Origin: Inquilinus limosus DSM 16000
Lineage (GTDB): Bacteria; Pseudomonadota; Alphaproteobacteria; DSM-16000; Inquilinaceae
Length of the DNA: 64,000 nt
Direction of reading: 5' to 3'
NCBI RefSeq assembly: GCF_000423185.1
Contig: NZ_AUHM01000006.1
Location: 62,001 to 126,000, forward strand
Numbering within the stretch: the first letter of the stretch is position 1; each line of letters opens with the position of its first letter. Below the pieces are notes generated by a model that had not been told where the DNA came from, did not search any database, and saw nothing but the letters and a program-made list of their open reading frames with translations. The translations under genes and the position numbers were made by a program. Of the stretch, positions 1 through 7,823 are shown one piece after another.

Positions 1-60
1 GCCGCGCGGGGTGGAGAAGCGGACCCGGAGGTCCTCGACGGTGAGCAGGGGCTCGGCCAT
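1..60 (-). CDS. ABC transporter ATP-binding protein, N-terminal fragment (DppD/OppD type)
   Basis: Only the first 20 codons lie in the window, reading from an ATG at position 60 towards the left edge. The peptide begins MAEPLLTVEDLRVRFSTPRG, the usual opening of peptide-class ABC ATPases (a beta-strand ending in the xVxxLxVxF pattern). It starts one base after the stop codon of the preceding permease gene, so it is almost certainly the next gene of the same operon and the nucleotide-binding subunit of the peptide transporter. No Walker motif is included, so the assignment rests on the start pattern and the operon position. Confidence 0.75.
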   Translation of the reverse strand, partial: MAEPLLTVEDLRVRFSTPRG

Positions 61-61
61 C

Positions 62-988
62 TCAATCCTGCCTGGGGTCGAGGACATCGCGCAGCCCGTC
101 GCCGAAGAGGTTGAAGGCGAGGCTGACGATCAGGATGGCCATGCCGGGCATGGTGATGACCCACCAGTGGTCGAGCATGAAGCGGCGGCCGGTGGAGGTC
201 ATGGCGCCCCATTCGGGCGTCGGCGGCTGGGCGCCGAGGCCGAGGAAACCCAGGCCCGCCGCGGTCAGGATGACGCCCGCCATGTTCAGCGTGACCCGGA
301 CGATCAGGGACGGCAGGCACAGCGGCATGACGTGGCGGGTGATGATGCGCAGCGCCGACGCGCCCTGCAGCTTCGCCGCGGCGATGAAGTCGCTGCCGGC
401 GATGGTCAGGGCTTCGGCCCGCGCGAGGCGCGCGATCGGCGGCCAGGCGGTGAGGGTGATGGCCAGCACCGCATGGTCGAGGCCGGGCCCCAGCGCCGCG
501 GCGAAGGCCAGCGTCAGCACCAGGCCCGGGAAGGACAGGAACAGGTCGGTCAGGCGCATCAGCACCGTGTCGGCGAGGCCGCCGAGATAGCCGGCGGTGG
601 CGCCGACGGCGAGGCCGATCGGCCCGACGGTGATGAAGACCAGGGCGACGATGTAGAGCGTGACGCGCGAGCCGTAGACGATGCGGCTGAAGATGTCGCG
701 GCCAATCTCGTCCGTCCCGAACCAATGGGCGGAAGAGGGCGGGCGCAGCGCGTTGCCGAGATCCTGCGCCAGCGGATCATGGGTGGCGAGCCACGGCGCG
801 AAGATGGCGACGAGGCAGAGCAGGACGATGATGGCGAGGCCGATCGCGGCGAGGGGATTGGCGAAGAAGCGCAGGGCGGTGGCGTAGAGCTCGTGCAGCA
901 TCGCCTCGCCGGGCGAGCGGGGCTCGCGCGCCATATAGGTCCTGAGGCCCCTCGCGGGCGGCGCGGCATCGGCGGGCAGGTCGGCCAT
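62..988 (-). CDS. peptide-class ABC transporter permease (DppC/OppC type)
   Basis: 308-residue inner-membrane permease of the binding-protein-dependent family. A long cytoplasmic N-terminus is followed by a first membrane segment (about residues 44-66), the DppC-typical periplasmic motif HWFGTDEIGRDIFSR (about 87-101), then a cluster of further membrane helices. The cytoplasmic EAA loop (AAKLQGASALRIITRHVMP, near residue 200) contacts the ATPase. The ATG overlaps the stop codon of the upstream permease as TGATG, implying translational coupling. It forms the membrane channel with its partner permease; the substrate may be a di- or oligopeptide, opine or similar compound and cannot be told from sequence alone. 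Confidence 0.9.
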   Translation of the reverse strand: MADLPADAAPPARGLRTYMAREPRSPGEAMLHELYATALRFFANPLAAIGLAIIVLLCLVAIFAPWLATHDPLAQDLGNALRPPSSAHWFGTDEIGRDIFSRIVYGSRVTLYIVALVFITVGPIGLAVGATAGYLGGLADTVLMRLTDLFLSFPGLVLTLAFAAALGPGLDHAVLAITLTAWPPIARLARAEALTIAGSDFIAAAKLQGASALRIITRHVMPLCLPSLIVRVTLNMAGVILTAAGLGFLGLGAQPPTPEWGAMTSTGRRFMLDHWWVITMPGMAILIVSLAFNLFGDGLRDVLDPRQD

Positions 989-2031
989 CAGCGGGTCCTC
1001 GGGTCGAAGACGCGGTACAGCAGGTCGCTCAGGACGTTGAGGCTGATGAAGATCAGCCCGACGATCAGCACGCAGACCATCACAGCGTTCATGTCGCCGA
1101 GCAGGAGATTGTTGGTGAGGTACTGGCCGAAGCCCGGCCAGGCGAACACCGTCTCCACCAGCACGGCGCCTTCCAGCAGGTTGCCGTAGGTGAGGGCGAT
1201 GATGGTGACGAGCTGGACCCGGATGTTGCGGAACGCATGGCGCCAGATCACGTCGCGGCGGGGCAGGCCCTTCACGCGCACGGCGATGATGTATTCCTGC
1301 GACAGCTGCTCCAGCATGAAGCTGCGGGTCATGCGGCTGAGATAGGCCATCGAGGAATAGGCGAGAACGGAGGCCGGCAACGCGATGTGGCGCACCGCGC
1401 TCCAGAACACCTCGGTGTCGCCGGCGATCAGGGAATCGACGAGGAGCAGCCCGGTCCTGACCGGCACGATGCCCTCGTAGAAGACCTCGACGCGGCCGCC
1501 ACCGCCGACCCAGCCGAGCTGGGCATAGAACAGCAGCAGCCCCATCATGCCGAGCCAGAAGATCGGCACGGAATGGCCGAGCAGGGTGATGACGCGGACG
1601 ATATGGTCGGTGGGGCGGCCGCGGCGGCTGGCGGCGAGCACGCCGAGCGGGACGCCGATGCCGGCGCCGAGCAGGATGCTGACCGTCGCCAGCTCGATGG
1701 TCGCCGGGAAGACGCGGATGACGTCGTCGATCACCCGGTGGCCGGTCAGCAGCGCCACGCCGAAATCGCCGCTGAAGATCTGCCGCAGATAGTACCAGAG
1801 CTGCACATGCAGCGGCTGGTCGAGGCCGAGCTTCTGGTACATCGCCTGATACGCGGCCTGGTCGGCATCGGCGCCGACCAGCCTCGCCACCGGATCGACC
1901 GGCATGACCCGGCCGATCAGGAAGGTGAGAATCAGGAGCCCGAGCAGGGTGACCACGACCGCGAGGGCCTGGTCGAACCACGGGCGCGACGGCCTGCCGC
2001 GTCCGAGCCATCCTGACAGCTGTGACAGCAC
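988..2031 (-). CDS. peptide-class ABC transporter permease (DppB/OppB type)
   Basis: 347-residue inner-membrane permease. It has a first membrane helix (about residues 25-45), a long periplasmic region, and a block of helices with the EAA loop (VRVKGLPRRDVIWRHAF) in the last third, all typical of DppB. The C-terminus ends in VFDPRTR, a common end for this family. The start is a GTG at 2031 with a purine-rich GGGAAG just upstream; no better ATG exists near it. It lies 34 bases after the binding-protein gene and overlaps the DppC-type gene at its stop, so the operon order is binding protein, B, C, D. Confidence 0.9.
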   Translation of the reverse strand: MLSQLSGWLGRGRPSRPWFDQALAVVVTLLGLLILTFLIGRVMPVDPVARLVGADADQAAYQAMYQKLGLDQPLHVQLWYYLRQIFSGDFGVALLTGHRVIDDVIRVFPATIELATVSILLGAGIGVPLGVLAASRRGRPTDHIVRVITLLGHSVPIFWLGMMGLLLFYAQLGWVGGGGRVEVFYEGIVPVRTGLLLVDSLIAGDTEVFWSAVRHIALPASVLAYSSMAYLSRMTRSFMLEQLSQEYIIAVRVKGLPRRDVIWRHAFRNIRVQLVTIIALTYGNLLEGAVLVETVFAWPGFGQYLTNNLLLGDMNAVMVCVLIVGLIFISLNVLSDLLYRVFDPRTR

Positions 2032-2065
2032 GCTTCCCGCTCCCCGGAACGATGGGACCGTCCGG

Positions 2066-3679
2066 CTATCGCGCCTTCGTCACCTCGCGATACCGGGTGG
2101 TCCAGGCATAGTGGTAGACGTAGCCCTTCACGTCCGCGCGCGTGACGACGGAGTCCAGGGCCTGGGAAAACGGCTGGATCGACGGCACCACGTCTTCGGC
2201 ATAGAGCTGGATCTCCTCGTACATCTTCTTCTGCTTGTCCGGGTCAGGCTCGAGGAGCGCGGCGTCGATCAACTGGTTCAGCTTCTCGTCGTAGAAGGCG
2301 GTGCGCCAGCCCTGGAACGAGGTCAGCTTGGCCTCGTCTCGGTTGTCGGGGTTGTAGAGCTGGTTGCGCAGATTCGAATGCGGATGCGGGTCGGTGCCCC
2401 CGCCGCCGCGGCCGACAAGCAGGTCGAACTTGCGCTCGCGCATGGCGCCGTACACGGCGTCGCCGTTGCCCGAGATGATCTCCGCCTTGATGCCGGCCTG
2501 GGCCAGCGTGCCCTGGATCGAGGTGGCGGCGTCGATGAAAGGCGGGTCCGACAGCACCCGCAGCGTGGTCGAAAAGCCGTCCGGATAGCCCGCTTCCGCC
2601 AGAAGCTTCTTGGCCTGGTCCACGTCGAGCTTGTAGCCCGGGTCGGGCAGCGACCCCGGCAGCCCGATCTGAATCGGACGCTGGTGATAGAAGCCGTAGA
2701 ACGGCATGATCGTCTTGTTGATGCCGTCGTAATCGATCAGGTATCGCAGCGCGAGGCGGACATTCTTCTTGGCGAACTTCTCGTCCTTCATGTTGACGGC
2801 GAGGTAGTACATGTTGCCGCCCGGCGCCGAGTTGATGACGACGTCCTTGTTGTTCTTCAGCGCCTCCATGTCGGCCACCGACAGGTTCATCGCGATGTCG
2901 ATGTCGCCGCGCTCGATGGCCAGGCGTTGCGTCTGCGGCTCCGGCATGTGGCGGTAGATCACGCGCCGCATCTTCGCCGGCTCGCGCCAGTAGCCGTCGA
3001 AGCGCTCGAGCATGATGATGTTGTTCGGCTGCCAGTTGCGCAGGGTGTAGGGGCCCGAGCCGGCGTCGTTCGTCGCGAGCCAGGCCTGGCCGAGATCGCC
3101 GTCCTTCTCGTGCTCCATCACGAGCTTGCTGTCGAGCACCATGCCGGCGGTGTTGTGCGCGACGGTGTAGAGCACCAGCGTCGGATCGGTCCGCTGCGGG
3201 ATCCTGATCACGACGGTCTCGTCGTCCGGCGCCGTCACGGTCTCGGCGACGTTGTCGGCGGTGAAACCGGAGATCTTCCAGTTCGAGCCCTGCGTCGACT
3301 GGGTCTTCAGCGCCCGCGTCACCGACCAGACGAAGTCCCTGGCCGTCAGCGGGTTGCCGGAATGGAACCTCACCCCCTTGCGCAGCTTGAAGGTGATGGT
3401 CTGCCCGTCCTCGCTCACCGTCCAGCTTTCCGCCAGGCCCGGCAGCAGCTTGCCGCGCTCGCGCGGGTCGGAATCGATCAGCGAGTCGTAGACGTTGGCC
3501 AGCACCTCGAGCGACTCCCGGCCGGTCTGGAAGGGCGGGTCGAGCGCCAGGATGTTCGTCATGCTGAGCCCAACGACGATCTGGTCGTCCGGCGTGGCGG
3601 CGTCGCCCCGGCCGACCGGCCAGGCGATGATGGCGAGCGCGAACAGTCCGGCGCCGATGGCGCGGAAAATTGCGGTCAT
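2066..3679 (-). CDS. peptide-class ABC transporter periplasmic substrate-binding protein
   Basis: 537-residue SBP_bac_5 (DppA/OppA) family protein. Residues 1-27 form a Sec signal peptide, with probable cleavage after GRGDA. The mature start DQIVVGLSMTNILALDPPFQ and the later GGTITFKLRKGV-like segment (here QTITFKLRKGVRFHSGNP) are family hallmarks. The ATG at 3679 is preferred to one 45 bases upstream because GGGAGGA sits a few bases before it and because it begins the signal peptide. It captures the substrate in the periplasm for the permeases encoded next. The gene follows a 357-bp regulatory gap carrying palindromes that may bind the upstream-encoded GntR regulator. Confidence 0.92.
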   Translation of the reverse strand: MTAIFRAIGAGLFALAIIAWPVGRGDAATPDDQIVVGLSMTNILALDPPFQTGRESLEVLANVYDSLIDSDPRERGKLLPGLAESWTVSEDGQTITFKLRKGVRFHSGNPLTARDFVWSVTRALKTQSTQGSNWKISGFTADNVAETVTAPDDETVVIRIPQRTDPTLVLYTVAHNTAGMVLDSKLVMEHEKDGDLGQAWLATNDAGSGPYTLRNWQPNNIIMLERFDGYWREPAKMRRVIYRHMPEPQTQRLAIERGDIDIAMNLSVADMEALKNNKDVVINSAPGGNMYYLAVNMKDEKFAKKNVRLALRYLIDYDGINKTIMPFYGFYHQRPIQIGLPGSLPDPGYKLDVDQAKKLLAEAGYPDGFSTTLRVLSDPPFIDAATSIQGTLAQAGIKAEIISGNGDAVYGAMRERKFDLLVGRGGGGTDPHPHSNLRNQLYNPDNRDEAKLTSFQGWRTAFYDEKLNQLIDAALLEPDPDKQKKMYEEIQLYAEDVVPSIQPFSQALDSVVTRADVKGYVYHYAWTTRYREVTKAR

Positions 3680-3742
3680 CCTGTTCCTCCCTACGCGCGC
3701 CCGTCCGGTTCTCCCGCGGCGCATTTCTTATCGTTCGGCAGA

Positions 3743-3769
3743 AACTTAAATGATGTCATATAACTTAAG
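3743..3769. promoter_or_regulatory. second candidate operator near the peptide ABC promoter
   Basis: This AT-rich segment includes TCATATAACTT (3756-3766), identical to half of the perfect palindrome at 3985-4011, and a repeated AACTTAA. It lies 64-90 bases upstream of the binding-protein ATG on the minus strand, a position where a repressor could overlap the promoter. The other half of the palindrome is degenerate here. The call rests on the shared 11-mer only. Confidence 0.45.
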
Positions 3770-3984
3770 CCGGCCATTGTCACGCCTCTTCTGCGCGATC
3801 GGACCAGTCCCTGCACGGCATGATCTCCGGCCGGCCTCATCTCTTCTGCTCGGGCCGGGTATCGGGATTCGGCTCCGGTTTCCGTAACATCTTGTTGAAA
3901 AAAAGAATTTCAGGACACGCCGCGAGCGGCGGGTGCCGCGCCGGCTCGGTTCGTCAGGCTTCTGGTGCGTGCCGGGGCGATTGC

Positions 3985-4011
3985 TCACAAAGTTATCATA
4001 TAACTTTGTGA
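3985..4011. promoter_or_regulatory. perfect 27-bp palindrome, candidate GntR-family operator
   Basis: The arms TCACAAAGTTAT (3985-3996) and ATAACTTTGTGA (4000-4011) are exact reverse complements separated by CAT. The core AAGTTAT-N3-ATAACTT has the size and composition of operators bound by FCD-type GntR dimers. It lies 26 bases beyond the 3' end of the GntR gene and about 305 bases upstream of the binding-protein ATG. Binding by the neighbouring GntR protein is inference. Confidence 0.65.
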
Positions 4012-4036
4012 CAAAGGCGATGCGACCGTCGGGGTC

Positions 4037-4756
4037 TCACGGATCCTGCGGAAACGCGCCGGTCTTCGCCATGCGGGTCAGCAGCCGGTCCCGGGCCGCG
4101 CTGACATGATCGAAGACGGCCTGTCCCGCCGCCGCCGGGTCGCGGGCCTCGAAGGCCAGGATCATCTTTTCGTGCTCGGCGACGACCGCGTCGTAGACGT
4201 CGGGGGTGTAGCCGCCGAGGCTGTCCGCCACCGTCCGCACGACCCGCGTGCGCCCTTCGAGTATGGCCTCGGCCTCCGGGTTCCGCGCGATGCCGTAGAT
4301 GCGCTTGTGGAAGATGATGTTCTCCCGCGACGCCACCATCGGCTTCCCCGACCGGATCCGGACGCTCAGATCCTCATGCAGCCGCCGCAGCGTGGCGATG
4401 TCGGCGTCGGACGCGAACTCGACGGCGCGATGGGCGAGCATGGATTCGATCCCGACCCGGATGTCGTAGATGTTGCGGATATAGCCTTCGGTGATGGCTT
4501 CGATCCGGAAGCCGCGATGGGCGAGCGAGATCAGGATCCCTTCGCCCTCGAGCTGGCGCAGCGCCTCGCGGATCGGCATGTGGCTGACGGCGTAGCGCGA
4601 GGTCAGCGCCTCGATCGTCAGATGCGTTCCCGGCACGAACTGCCCCGACACCAGGTCGCCGATGATGGCGCGCTTCACCCTGAGATAGGTCGGCTCGTTC
4701 AGCGGTGCCTCGGGAGCCGGGCTCACCCACGGGTCCGCAATCTTCTCCTGCGCCAT
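4037..4756 (-). CDS. GntR-family transcriptional regulator, FCD type
   Basis: 239-residue DNA-binding regulator. The N-terminal winged helix-turn-helix spans about residues 18-85 and includes YAVSHMPIREALRQLEGEG, the recognition-helix signature of GntR proteins. The remainder is an all-helical FCD ligand domain with the ENIIFHKRIY segment and a late AVVAEHEKMILAFEARD segment whose His residues usually bind a metal or ligand. The ATG at 4756 is chosen because it immediately precedes the conserved domain; the frame is open further upstream, but that part has no family resemblance. The gene is divergent from an acid-sugar-type ABC operon and upstream of a peptide-class ABC operon, so it could control either or both. 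FCD regulators usually sense small organic acids. Confidence 0.92.
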   Translation of the reverse strand: MAQEKIADPWVSPAPEAPLNEPTYLRVKRAIIGDLVSGQFVPGTHLTIEALTSRYAVSHMPIREALRQLEGEGILISLAHRGFRIEAITEGYIRNIYDIRVGIESMLAHRAVEFASDADIATLRRLHEDLSVRIRSGKPMVASRENIIFHKRIYGIARNPEAEAILEGRTRVVRTVADSLGGYTPDVYDAVVAEHEKMILAFEARDPAAAGQAVFDHVSAARDRLLTRMAKTGAFPQDP

Positions 4757-4815
4757 TCGTCCGCCACACGTCCTGATGCCTTGCCTCGCGAGAGTATCGC
4801 GGCTGCAGCGTTGAC

Positions 4816-4840
4816 GCGCAAATACATTTGCGCAAATGTA
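4816..4840. promoter_or_regulatory. nested palindromes in the divergent gntR/ABC promoter region
   Basis: A perfect 18-bp palindrome TACATTTGCGCAAATGTA occupies 4823-4840. It overlaps another inverted repeat with arms GCGCAAAT (4816-4823) and ATTTGCGC (4826-4833), so GCGCAAAT also occurs as a direct repeat. The site lies between the GntR start (4756) and the divergent binding-protein start (4903), next to TTGACG (4811) and TTGACA (4845), which could serve as -35 elements. It is a likely operator for the adjacent GntR regulator. Confidence 0.65.
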
Positions 4841-4902
4841 CGATTGACAATGAGGAGATGCCGTTAAGCATTCCTCGACCAAGAATACCTGGGAGGAGCG
4901 TC

Positions 4903-6048
4903 ATGGCCGGTTTCGACGATCGTTCGCGCTTCGGTTCGCAGGGCGCCTGGTCGCGCCGCCGGGTGCTGCAGGGCGGTGCGCTGGCCGGGCTGGGGGCCAT
5001 CGGCCTGTCCGCCCTGGGCCGGTCGGGATTCGCGCAAGGCGCGGAGCCGGATGCCGGGCTGGTCGCCGCGGCCAAGGCCGAGGGCACGCTGACCTACTAT
5101 CACACCACCGCGATCGACCCGACCGCGGTCTGGACGAAGGTCTTCACCGACACCTACGGGATCACGACGCAGAACGTCCGCGGCCCCAGCTACCCGCTGT
5201 TCGAGCGCTGGCTGACGGAGGAGCGCGTCGGGCAGCACATCGCCGACCTCGTCCAGATCACCGACACCGTCCTGATCGAATCCGCCCATGAGGAGGGGCT
5301 GGTCGCGGACTATGCCCCGGCCTCGGCGGCCGGCATCCGCCCGGAGATGAAGAAGGACGGCGTCTGGTACACGATCTTCGTGAACGCCATGGGGATCGCC
5401 TGGAATTCCACCAAGATCACGCCGGAGGAGGACAAGCTGATCCGCGAGGGCGGCTGGAGCGTCCTGACCGATCCGCGCTGGGCCGGGCGCTTCGCGACCG
5501 GGACCCCGGCCTCCGGCGGCAGCAGCTACTCCTATGTCTACATGTTCCTGGGCGGGAAGCGTGACCAGTTCGGGCCGGACTTCCTGGCGAAGATGGCGGC
5601 GCTGAAGCCGCAGGTCTATGAGAGCAAGTCGCCGATGTACGACCGTCTCGCCGCGGGCGAGCATGCGATCGTCGACCAGGCCTCGCAGAGCGACATGGGC
5701 GGCCTCTACCTCAAAGGCGCGCCGATCCGCTGGGTGTTCCCGAAGCCGACCCCGGCCAACCTGACCGTCCAGGCGATCTCCGCCCAGGCGCCGCATCCGA
5801 ACGCGGCCCGGCTGTTCCAGCACTGGGCGGCGAGCGCCGAAGGGCAGGCGGCCTGGTTCAAGGTCGCCGGCGTCGCCTCGGCCCGGGACGACACGGTCGA
5901 CCCCCGCAAGGCGGCGAAGGCCGACTGGTACAAGGAGGACTGGTACGCCGATCCCGCGGATCTCTATATCGACTACCTGCACGACGCCGGCTATGTCGAC
6001 CCGGCGAAGCCGATCATCGCCGAGTGGAACCAGATCTTCGGCCGCTGA
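4903..6048 (+). CDS. Tat-exported ABC substrate-binding protein, FbpA/iron-type family 1
   Basis: 381-residue periplasmic binding protein. A twin-arginine signal (SRRRVLQGG at about 17-25 followed by a hydrophobic Ala/Gly stretch, cleavage near SGFAQG) indicates export in folded form. The mature protein begins AAKAEGTLTYYHTTAIDP, typical of the FbpA/ThiB/PotD-like class whose members bind ferric iron, thiamine, polyamines or acid sugars. The ATG at 4903 has a clear GGGAGGAG SD sequence. The next genes are its permease and ATPase and an enolase-superfamily enzyme. That context argues for an organic acid or acid sugar rather than iron, but it is inference. Confidence 0.88.
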   Translation: MAGFDDRSRFGSQGAWSRRRVLQGGALAGLGAIGLSALGRSGFAQGAEPDAGLVAAAKAEGTLTYYHTTAIDPTAVWTKVFTDTYGITTQNVRGPSYPLFERWLTEERVGQHIADLVQITDTVLIESAHEEGLVADYAPASAAGIRPEMKKDGVWYTIFVNAMGIAWNSTKITPEEDKLIREGGWSVLTDPRWAGRFATGTPASGGSSYSYVYMFLGGKRDQFGPDFLAKMAALKPQVYESKSPMYDRLAAGEHAIVDQASQSDMGGLYLKGAPIRWVFPKPTPANLTVQAISAQAPHPNAARLFQHWAASAEGQAAWFKVAGVASARDDTVDPRKAAKADWYKEDWYADPADLYIDYLHDAGYVDPAKPIIAEWNQIFGR

Positions 6049-6056
6049 GGCGCGCG

Positions 6057-7802
6057 GTGACCGTCTCCACGACCGTATCCGCATCGAGGACGGAGGACCG
6101 CCCGGCCGGCACCGCCGCGATGCGCCGGCGCCGGCGCGGCCTGGCGCTGCCGCTGGTTCTCGGCCTCCTTCTCGCCGTGCTGGTCCTGGTGCCGATCGTG
6201 CTGATGTTCGTCGGCGCGGTGCGGACCGGAACCTTCGTCGATCCGCGGGCTCAGTTCTCGCTGCGCAGCCTCGCCGCGGTCTACACGACGCTGCCTTACC
6301 TCAAGACCCTCGCGGTCACCATCGGGGCGTCGCTGCTGGTGTCCCTGGTCGCCTGCGTCATCGGTATCGCCCTGGCCTGGCTGCTGGCCCGGACCGACCT
6401 GCCTGCCCGAGGGCTGCTGGAGAGCGCGGTGATCGCGCCGCTCTACCTGTCGCCCTTCGTCGGGGCGCTGGCTTGGCTGGTCCTGGCATCGCCGAATGCC
6501 GGCCTCCTGAACGTGCTGGCCCACGACCTGCTGGGCACCACCGGTCCGGTGGTCAATGTCATGACGGCCGGCGGGGTGATCCTGGTCATGGCCCTGTACA
6601 ACGTGCCCTACGCCTACATGACCGTCTCGGCGGCGCTGAAGGGCATGGACCCGTCGATGGAGGAGGCGTCCCGCCTCAACGGGGCGGGCACGCTGGCGAC
6701 GGCGCTGAAGATCACCTTCCCGGTCGTCCGCCCGTCGATCGTCTCGGCCTTCTTCTTCGTCTTCGTGCTGACCTGCGGCACCTTCTCGATCCCGGCGGCC
6801 CTCGGCGGCACGCAGGCGATGCCGTTCCTGGCGGTCGACATCTACCGGGCGGTCGCGACCTTCCCGCTGGACTACGCCCGGGCGGCCGCGATCGGTACGC
6901 TGCTGTTCTGGATCTCGCTGATCGGCGTCTTCTTCTATCGCTTCGCTTCCCGAGCCGCGACGCGCTTCGTCACGGTCACAGCCCGCGGCTACCGCACCCG
7001 CCTGGTCAAGCTGCGCGGCTGGCGGCTGCCGGCGATTCTGATGATCCTCCTCTATGTGACGCTCGCGATCGTGCTGCCCTATCTGGCCCTGCTCTACGTC
7101 GCCTTCACCAGCTTCAGCTCGTCGTCGATCCTCGACGCGACCTTCACCCTGGCGAATGTCTGGTCGGTGCTCGGCTCGGTCGCCGTGCGCCAGTCGATCG
7201 GCAACACGCTGCTGGTCGGGATTCTGTCCCCGACGCTGTGCGTGCTGCTCGGCACCGTCATCGCCTATGCGGTGCGGCGCCTGCATGTGCGCGGCGGCGG
7301 CATCCTCGACGCCATCGCCATGTTCCCGATCGCCGTCCCCGGCATCGTCTTCGGCACCGGCATCTTCTGGACCTATCTGCTGACGCCGGCCTACGGGACG
7401 ATCTGGATCCTGGTGATCGCCTTCGTCGCCTCCTACATCCCCTTCGCCTACCGCATGGTCGACACCTCGATCCTGCAGATCGACAAGGCGCTGGAGGAGG
7501 CGTCGTCCGTCTGCGGTGCGTCGCATTGGCGGACGGCCCGGCTGGTGACGCTGCAGCTGATCCGGCCCGGCGTCCTGGCCGCGTGGATCCTGGTCTTCAT
7601 CTTCTCGGTCCGCGAGATCAGCGCGGCGATCCTGCTGGCGTCGCCGAGCAACAAGGTCCTGTCGGTGATGTCCTGGGACTATCTCGAATTCGGCAACGTA
7701 CAGAACGCCGCCATCGTCGGCCTGCTGCAGACGGTCCTGCTGATCGCAGGCATCGCCGTCGGCCGATACGTCCTCAGGGTCAGGTTGTCCCAGGCGGTCT
7801 GA
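6057..7802 (+). CDS. two-domain ABC transporter permease (FbpB/ThiP-like)
   Basis: 581-residue inner-membrane protein that fuses two homologous permease halves, the normal form for FbpB-type systems. Each half has about six membrane helices and its own EAA loop: EEASRLNGAGTLATALKITF in the first half and EEASSVCGASHWRTARLVTL in the second. The start chosen is GTG at 6057, nine bases after the upstream stop codon and preceded by TGAGG. An in-frame ATG at 6024 would overlap the binding-protein gene and cannot be excluded. It forms the translocation channel for the solute delivered by the preceding binding protein. Confidence 0.88.
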   Translation: MTVSTTVSASRTEDRPAGTAAMRRRRRGLALPLVLGLLLAVLVLVPIVLMFVGAVRTGTFVDPRAQFSLRSLAAVYTTLPYLKTLAVTIGASLLVSLVACVIGIALAWLLARTDLPARGLLESAVIAPLYLSPFVGALAWLVLASPNAGLLNVLAHDLLGTTGPVVNVMTAGGVILVMALYNVPYAYMTVSAALKGMDPSMEEASRLNGAGTLATALKITFPVVRPSIVSAFFFVFVLTCGTFSIPAALGGTQAMPFLAVDIYRAVATFPLDYARAAAIGTLLFWISLIGVFFYRFASRAATRFVTVTARGYRTRLVKLRGWRLPAILMILLYVTLAIVLPYLALLYVAFTSFSSSSILDATFTLANVWSVLGSVAVRQSIGNTLLVGILSPTLCVLLGTVIAYAVRRLHVRGGGILDAIAMFPIAVPGIVFGTGIFWTYLLTPAYGTIWILVIAFVASYIPFAYRMVDTSILQIDKALEEASSVCGASHWRTARLVTLQLIRPGVLAAWILVFIFSVREISAAILLASPSNKVLSVMSWDYLEFGNVQNAAIVGLLQTVLLIAGIAVGRYVLRVRLSQAV

Positions 7803-7823
7803 ACGGCGGCCGGAAGGAGCGTC

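Larger units (their letters stand above)
3680..4036. promoter_or_regulatory. regulatory gap between GntR gene and peptide ABC operon
   Basis: No gene is supported in these 357 bases. The stretch is clearly more AT-rich than its surroundings and should hold the promoter of the leftward ABC operon. It contains two candidate operators that share the 11-mer TCATATAACTT (3756-3766 and 3996-4006). The second is part of a perfect palindrome listed separately. A direct repeat AACTTAA flanks the first copy (3743-3749 and 3762-3768). No convincing terminator for the GntR gene was found. Confidence 0.6.

Noticed and set aside
1904-3763. Long plus-strand open frame opposite the peptide binding-protein gene
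   Set aside because: Antisense shadow produced by high GC content: Val/Arg/His/Asp-rich translation without family motifs, while the minus strand encodes a clear SBP_bac_5 protein.
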